A DNA stretch of 64,000 nucleotides from assembly GCA_947311845.1 (NCBI GenBank), contig CAMZMU010000062.1:44970030-45034029 (forward strand). The letters run 5' to 3'. The notes beneath the pieces were generated by a model, which was given only the letters and a program-made list of their open reading frames with translations, had not been told where the DNA came from and searched no databases. Of the stretch, positions 58,468 through 64,000 are shown one piece after another. The DNA comes from Poa pratensis. Its lineage: Eukaryota > Streptophyta > Magnoliopsida > Poales > Poaceae. Position numbers and translations under genes: made by a program. The first letter of the stretch is position 1; the number at the start of each line of letters is the position of its first letter.

Positions 58468-61400
58468 CTACATCTGCTCCTGGACAATGTTATAGACAGA
58501 TATCAAAATCTCCACACTGATCAGGATGATGATCAGCCATTCCAGAAAATCAGACTTCCTGTTCTGAAGGATCTCCTGGAGAAACCGGATGTTGTGCTGC
58601 AGAAGTACATACGTTAGTAATCTGAACGAAAACACAACCAAATGTTCCTTGTTAAAAAAATACACCAAATGTTCTACAGCACACAATGACTCTTACCTCG
58701 ACAAACTTCAACTTGAAATCAAGGTTTCCAAATCTTTGAGTTAACTCGTATTCGTCCCGGAGGAATTCCCATATCTGAGCATAGTTTGCGTTCTTCCAAG
58801 CAATGTCTGACCTGGAGTGGACAAAGTTGTAAGTAAACGTGCGCAACACAAATATACAAAGGGTGTAGTTTGTTTCAACTACAGACACATGTTTTCTGTG
58901 AACTGGCTGAGATGGAAATAATTGTCAAGGCAAAAAAACCTTCAGCTTTTCAGAGTTCAAATTCCAATATGTAAATTTTCAAATAGAGCAAACGCACAAT
59001 TTTTGCTGTTAAAACAAGAAGGGGGTTGCTTTCTGCATATACATGTAACTGCAGAGAAACAATACTAACATGTATAAAATATCCGGATTATCATGATGTG
59101 TGACTTTACCTGCATACTTAAATAGTCGACATGAAGAATGCCAGTGAAAACAACATAAAACAACACAGCGCTGGGATAAAACAGAACTGATACTCACTAT
59201 GAAGTTGCACACAAAAACGACTGAAAATACACCTACTTCAAAAGTCACGGACAAAGATTATTTCACCCATGATGGCATTCTGTCAAACTAGCATTTTACC
59301 AAAAAGTATTGGCCAATATTCATGTAACACTTGGACTGTAATATGAGACTTAAATTGGACAATGATTATGCAACAATGCAACTTCAATTTTACTCCATTA
59401 GTGTTTGACACCTCCCCAGCATTACACAAAACCAGTAAACGAAGCCAAAGCTTATCTCAGATATGATCGGCTGATCACTTTAAGCAGAAAATTTATGCAC
59501 ACAAGAGTACATGACTGACTAGTGGATAAAACAACCAGGATAAGGAGTATGAGGTTGTCGAAACACAAGCAACCATAATTAACATGCAAGAAAGCCATGG
59601 CATTTAACATGGTGAATGGTACAAAGAAAATTATCTACCATTTTTATATTCCAGAGCTTGAAACTATATATGCTTTAGGTACAACAAAATACGACTATAC
59701 AAGACTAGTCAAACAGTCACATACTGGTGCACGTTCTGGAATATAAGTCACACATTTTGACATAAATTAAAGTTGCATACTTAGCTCTCGGTATGATGCT
59801 ATAGTTACCTCTCAAAAAGTCCAAGCTTAAGAATGACATCTGCCAAGTTTGAGTTAGCCTTTCCTACCAGCTGGAAAAGCTTTTTCTTTTCCATAGTGAA
59901 GGTACCAGTTTTTTCCATTCCACGATTTATATCCGTGAACTCAGCGACCATTCCATCCACCTATCAATGAATATAATTAAAACAGATATTTCAAAGTTTC
60001 ATAACCACAGGTATGAAATTAACCAGTGTACATACTTGGCGGATATAATGGTCAAGAGCAATACTCTGACCAAGGACACTCCCAATTGTACGAATGCCAT
60101 CAATACTCAGATCCTTAAGTATAATAAAGTCAAGTCCACCCTCCATCCACGTCTCCAAAGTAGGCTTCTCAACAATAGCATAATCTGCAGTTTAAGATTT
60201 AAAGGTTGAGTCCTCATAAATGCTAACAATTAGATTACTTCAACGGTAAGCACAATGATCCATACATATCATGAAGCTAGGTTTACTTCGATGTTCAGAA
60301 TGCGGCTCCTACAGCATATGCTATTTACTCTTGCAAAACACCGAAATGAAAGGGTAAAGTTCACCATAAATCAGCAATTAACTTTGTCAGAGAATATTAA
60401 CAAAACGTGAGGCCATCTTATACGAGCTCTACATAACAATATTAAAAGCCAGATAGATTATTCACAAGTAGGACAAGATTGTACAGTTCCACTAGCAGCT
60501 TCAACTAAGAGGAAATGTCATAGTCGTTATAGGAGTAATTCTGCATGTGAAAAAAGAAAATACAGATCGAGGATTATAAAGTAGCTAACAGTCATCTCTA
60601 AGAAGGTAACTGCAAAAGTTAAATTTTATTGCTAGATGTTAGTTAACAGATAACATTTAGACATATACTAGATTTCTACGCAGGCCTCCTAACATCATAA
60701 CACCTTTTCGCATGAACAAGGAGAATCGACAAAAATCCATGTTACAGAACTGATATGAAAATGTCTCGCCATTAATTATCAATGTAACACTCATATGAGG
60801 AAGAAAACAGTAACAGGCAAATCAGATAAATATTCAGGATCTATACTCTATCAAACCAGGTAAGTATTATCATTTATAACTTTAGTAAGGGTTTACCATC
60901 TTTCCTCATCTCTGGCAGTAACCCTGAAGCATGCCTCTCGACAATTTTTAGGTATCCATCTGCTTCATGATCAGAAACGTTGAACAGCACAATGGACCCA
61001 TATTGGAAAACTACCATATAGTGACAATGACTCTCATCTATGACACCAGTCTTAAAACCCTACAAAATAGCAGGAGACACGGCCCTGTGAGTCTCTATTA
61101 GATCCTTAGGAACACATTACAGAATGATAAACATCATTCTAAAAAGTGCTGGAGCAGTCACGCAAATAACTAACAGAAGAGCTTGCAACAGTTATTCATG
61201 ATCCCAATAGGATAGAAACAGTGAGCTCGTCATGAAGATCGTATGAATAAACATCACCCCTTAGAAGTCTGAAAAGTATATCCATAGCAGAAATATGTAG
61301 TGAGCAAAAAGCATTTCGAGTATCAAGCTTTTAGATACACATCCACAAGGTTATTCCAAATCATTTTGTCATGGTCTAAATTGTCCAATATTTTGTCCAA

Positions 61401-63274
61401 ATAACCGAGGAAAACATAAAGAGAGTCACAAAGGCAATTCATGTGTGAACATACTCCGTTTTAACCAACCTGTAGGCTATGTAGGGACCAAAAAGAGAGA
61501 AGAATAATGTGGCTATCTCACCGTGATAACAGAAAGCAAAAAAACGCCCCTAAATATGTCCTGTATTGTGCTTTTGTCATGGAAAACTTAAACTAGAGTT
61601 GTAGAGTTGCCACGAGCTTGAGAGCTCTATGTTTTGATGTTCTTGTGTCTGTAAAACTGATATTCCCAGCTATCTTGGTACTCTGTGAGACTGTGACTTG
61701 GCTTGAATGGGAGACTGGAGATAATCGCCTTTCAACAGTTTTTCATGATCCCAATTGGGTAGAAAACAGTGAAATCGTCATGAATAACATATGAATAAAC
61801 AGACAGCCGCCACAAGTATGAAAAGTACAAATGTGCCCTAGAAGAAATATGTAGTGAGCAAAAGCATGTCGACAATCAAGCTTTTAGATACACATCCACA
61901 AGTTCAAACATGTTTCAAATCATTTTCATGGTCTAAATAATACCACAATTTGTCCAAATAACCGAAGAAAACATACAGAATCGTGAAGGCAGTTCGTGCG
62001 TGACATAATATTTAACTAACCTATAGGCTATGCTGGGACTGAAAAGGTGAAGAACAATGTGGCTGTGTCACTGTGTCAACAGAAAAGCAAAAAACCATAT
62101 GTTGTGTATTGTGCTTTTGCCTTGGAAAACTTAAACTAGAGTTTTAGCGTTGCCAAGAGCTTGAGAGTCTTATGTTTTGCTTTTCTTGTGTCTTGTAAAA
62201 CTTATTCCCAGTTATCTTGGAACTCTGTAAGACTGTGACAGAGTGAATTGGCTTGAATGAAAGGCTAGAGATAATCACCTTTCATGTACATATGTCATGT
62301 CAGACTGGTACTTGGTTTGAATGAGACTGGGATAATGTTTTACTCTTAGTCTCTAACCACATCTAACAATACAATTGGCCATTCAATAAAATGAAAGAAA
62401 AAAAAAGTAGAGACAATTTGACCTCTAGTTCTTGAAATTTCTGACGAGTTCTTTTGAAGCTGACGCCTGTGAGTATGCCGTAAGCAAATTATGCCTATTT
62501 TAAATCATCATTCCAAGATAACAAGTGTGGACTGACACAATTCGGAGCAGGAGCTACATTGTCTCTTAGGTGAGAAATTCTAATGGGGCTCACACTGTGA
62601 CAAGCTCCAGCGGAAATTTACCAGAGCAACTGTAACAAATTGAGAAACAGGGGTGGGGATAAGGCTCACCTCTGGGTCTCCCTTGACATCGTAGTATCTG
62701 AGGACGACGTAGTTGGTTGCACGCGACGTAGGCGGGATGACATTGAACGAATTCTGCGACTGGAGGCTCTTGAGGTTGATGCTGCAAGGCATGGAAATTG
62801 GCAAGAGGAACAAGGGTGAGCCACGACTCCCAGTGAAAAATACAATGTCGGCTGAGATGGGGTAGGCGACCTGGTGCAGGGGAAGTAGGCCTTGACGGGG
62901 ACGAGGCGGGTCTCGTCCTCCTGCGTGTACTCGAGCAGCTGCTCCTGGTAGTATGCGTCGTCGTCGGAGGCGAGCTCCTCGGGCGGCGGCGCGAGGGGCG
63001 CGGGCGGGAGGCCGTCCTCGGTGTTGGAGTGGGTGTCGGTCCCCGGGGCCGGGGCCGGGGAGACGGAGGCGAAGGAGCGGAGGATCGGGAGCGAGGCGCG
63101 CCGGGGGGGAGCGGGGGGGAGGCAGCGGGCGCGGAGCAGGAGGAGGAGGGAGGGGGCGCGGGGAGGCGGCGGGGCCGCACGGGCCAGGGTCTGGAAGGAC
63201 CTGGGGCGCGCGGGGAGGCGGAGGAGCGGCCGGAGGACGCGCTTCTCGAAGGTTCGAATCCGGGAGAGCTCCAT
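58468..63274 (-). CDS. RRG: DUF155 (RMD1-like) mitochondrial protein, RETARDED ROOT GROWTH type
   Basis: Plant members of the DUF155/Rmd1 family are mitochondrial membrane proteins. Arabidopsis RRG is needed for cell division in the root meristem. Seven exons with matching phases: 63274-62871, 62781-62670, 61059-60897, 60184-60036, 59960-59809, 58811-58697 and 58596-58468, giving 407 residues. The first 60 or so residues are rich in R, L, P and A (MELSRIRTFEKRVLRPLLRL), as in a mitochondrial presequence. An acidic linker follows. The DUF155 core runs from NYVVLRYYDVKGDPE through GSIVLFNVSDHEADGYLKIV, ALDHYIRQVD and FLRDEYELTQRFGNLDFKL. The end is a membrane anchor (FLEWLIIILISVEILISVY). Intron 2 contains a 547-bp tandem duplication. 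No lesion seen. Confidence 0.93.
61191..62284. repeat. 547-bp tandem duplication in RRG intron 2
   Basis: Copy 1 starts near 61191 (GTTATTCATGATCCCAATAG) and copy 2 near 61738 (GTTTTTCATGATCCCAATTG). They share many ordered blocks, for example GCTTTTAGATACACATCCAC, GGAAAACTTAAACTAGAGTT and TATCTTGG(t/a)ACTCTGT. They are diverged by substitutions and small indels, so the duplication is not recent. Confidence 0.88.
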
Positions 63275-64000
63275 GCCCTAGGCCGCTAGGCGGAGGCGGT
63301 GGACTGGTGGAGTGGAGGCGACGAGACGAGGAAGGAGGAGGAGGAGAGGGGAGCAGAGGCCGCCATAGAATGGGGATTTTTTTGGCTTGGGGCTCACGTT
63401 GATGTGCAGCTGCCTGGTGGGCCCTGTTTCTGACTGATTTACCCATGATGGAAATGGATGGGCCGGAATAGTTACACCACTGGGGAAGCTGGGCACAAAA
63501 TCCGACGTGAAGAATGGGCCTGAAGCAACCCACATTCCATTACTGGAGGTAAAGATTGAGCCCTAGGAGTTTAGTTCTGCTAAAAATACCATAAAAGTTA
63601 AATTGCCTAATTTTTTATTTTGAATAAAGGGAAAATCTACTTGGGGCACCACACCTATGTCAGTCCCGTGTGGCACTTTCTCTCGTCCGTTGGATTGCAC
63701 TCATTGGAGCGCTCCATCATCGACCCGGGTCCATCAATAAAATAATTCCTGACAATACTCACATCTCAAACATTTAAACTCATTTGGTATTAAATTTCAG
63801 CACCAGCATGAAAAAGAGTTCCCCCTTCAGAGTTATAAATAAAATTTTCTTTGAGTTTGACACTCGTTTATTTAAAATTCAAGATGATCCGACTCCGTCG
63901 AGTAACGTTTGGAGGCTTGGTCGTTTCATCCATTGTTTGTCGCGAGACGACTCAAATATTTTTTCCAACTCGTTTGAATATGGTTTCCTTCGCGAATGTC
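63275..64000. other. RRG upstream region to window end
   Basis: The first 100 bp are GC-rich and likely 5' UTR and promoter of RRG. The rest shows no gene or bounded repeat. Confidence 0.5.

Noticed and set aside
62580..63533. Long minus-strand ORF overlapping RRG exons 1-2 in another frame
   Set aside because: Runs through the exon 1/intron 1/exon 2 region in a proline/arginine-rich shadow frame. The frame starting at 63274 splices cleanly into the DUF155 domain.

Overview
This window is nuclear DNA of a grass, most likely a Pooideae cereal or forage grass. Its genes are split by GT-AG introns and have GC-rich first exons. The spaces between them hold nested LTR retrotransposons, a LINE, hAT elements, a Stowaway MITE and fold-back MITEs. 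I see no prokaryotic operon, CRISPR array, rRNA or tRNA.

Layout. At 50-2436 (minus) is a decayed acyl-activating enzyme (AAE-type acyl-CoA synthetase), broken by several frameshifts and a 616-bp hAT MITE. From about 2930 to 25080 is a three-level nest. A LINE is split by a Sirevirus-type Copia element (4300-24801, minus). That element is itself split by a young non-autonomous Gypsy element (10498-20941, plus; AACAT target duplication; LTRs differing by one substitution and three 1-bp indels). The Gypsy element carries gag and protease remnants, no reverse transcriptase, and an antisense intron-containing ORF with a Transposase_28-like domain.

From 25560 a second LINE scrap and a diverged duplicated promoter lead into a run of plus-strand genes. 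These are a PWWP/AT-hook chromatin protein (27849-29345), the meiotic crossover gene PARTING DANCERS (33013-35382, nine exons), a kiwellin/ripening-related secreted protein (36963-37538) and a GID1-like carboxylesterase (38057-39046). An AT-rich gene-free stretch follows, then a small Copia element (42199-47790, TSD GAAGA).

The right third is minus-strand. It holds an unrecognised ORF split by a 1471-bp hAT element (48745-50215, TSD GAGGTGGC) that carries an internally deleted transposase. It then has arogenate dehydratase (51101-53751, 11 exons), cytosolic ascorbate peroxidase (54445-57548, 9 exons, with a 1-bp deletion at the catalytic WHSAG motif) and a DUF155/RETARDED ROOT GROWTH mitochondrial protein (58468-63274, 7 exons).

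The host genes are ordinary single-copy plant genes with unrelated roles: chromatin, meiosis, defence, ester hydrolysis, phenylalanine synthesis, H2O2 removal and mitochondrial root-growth function. They form no operon or pathway cluster. The most unusual material is in the mobile elements: the antisense spliced ORF, the zinc-finger-plus-dimerisation hAT derivative, the Sirevirus lacking one LTR, and the insertion whose removal restores a host reading frame. Exon limits were read by eye from GT/AG sites and phase and are not transcript-verified.
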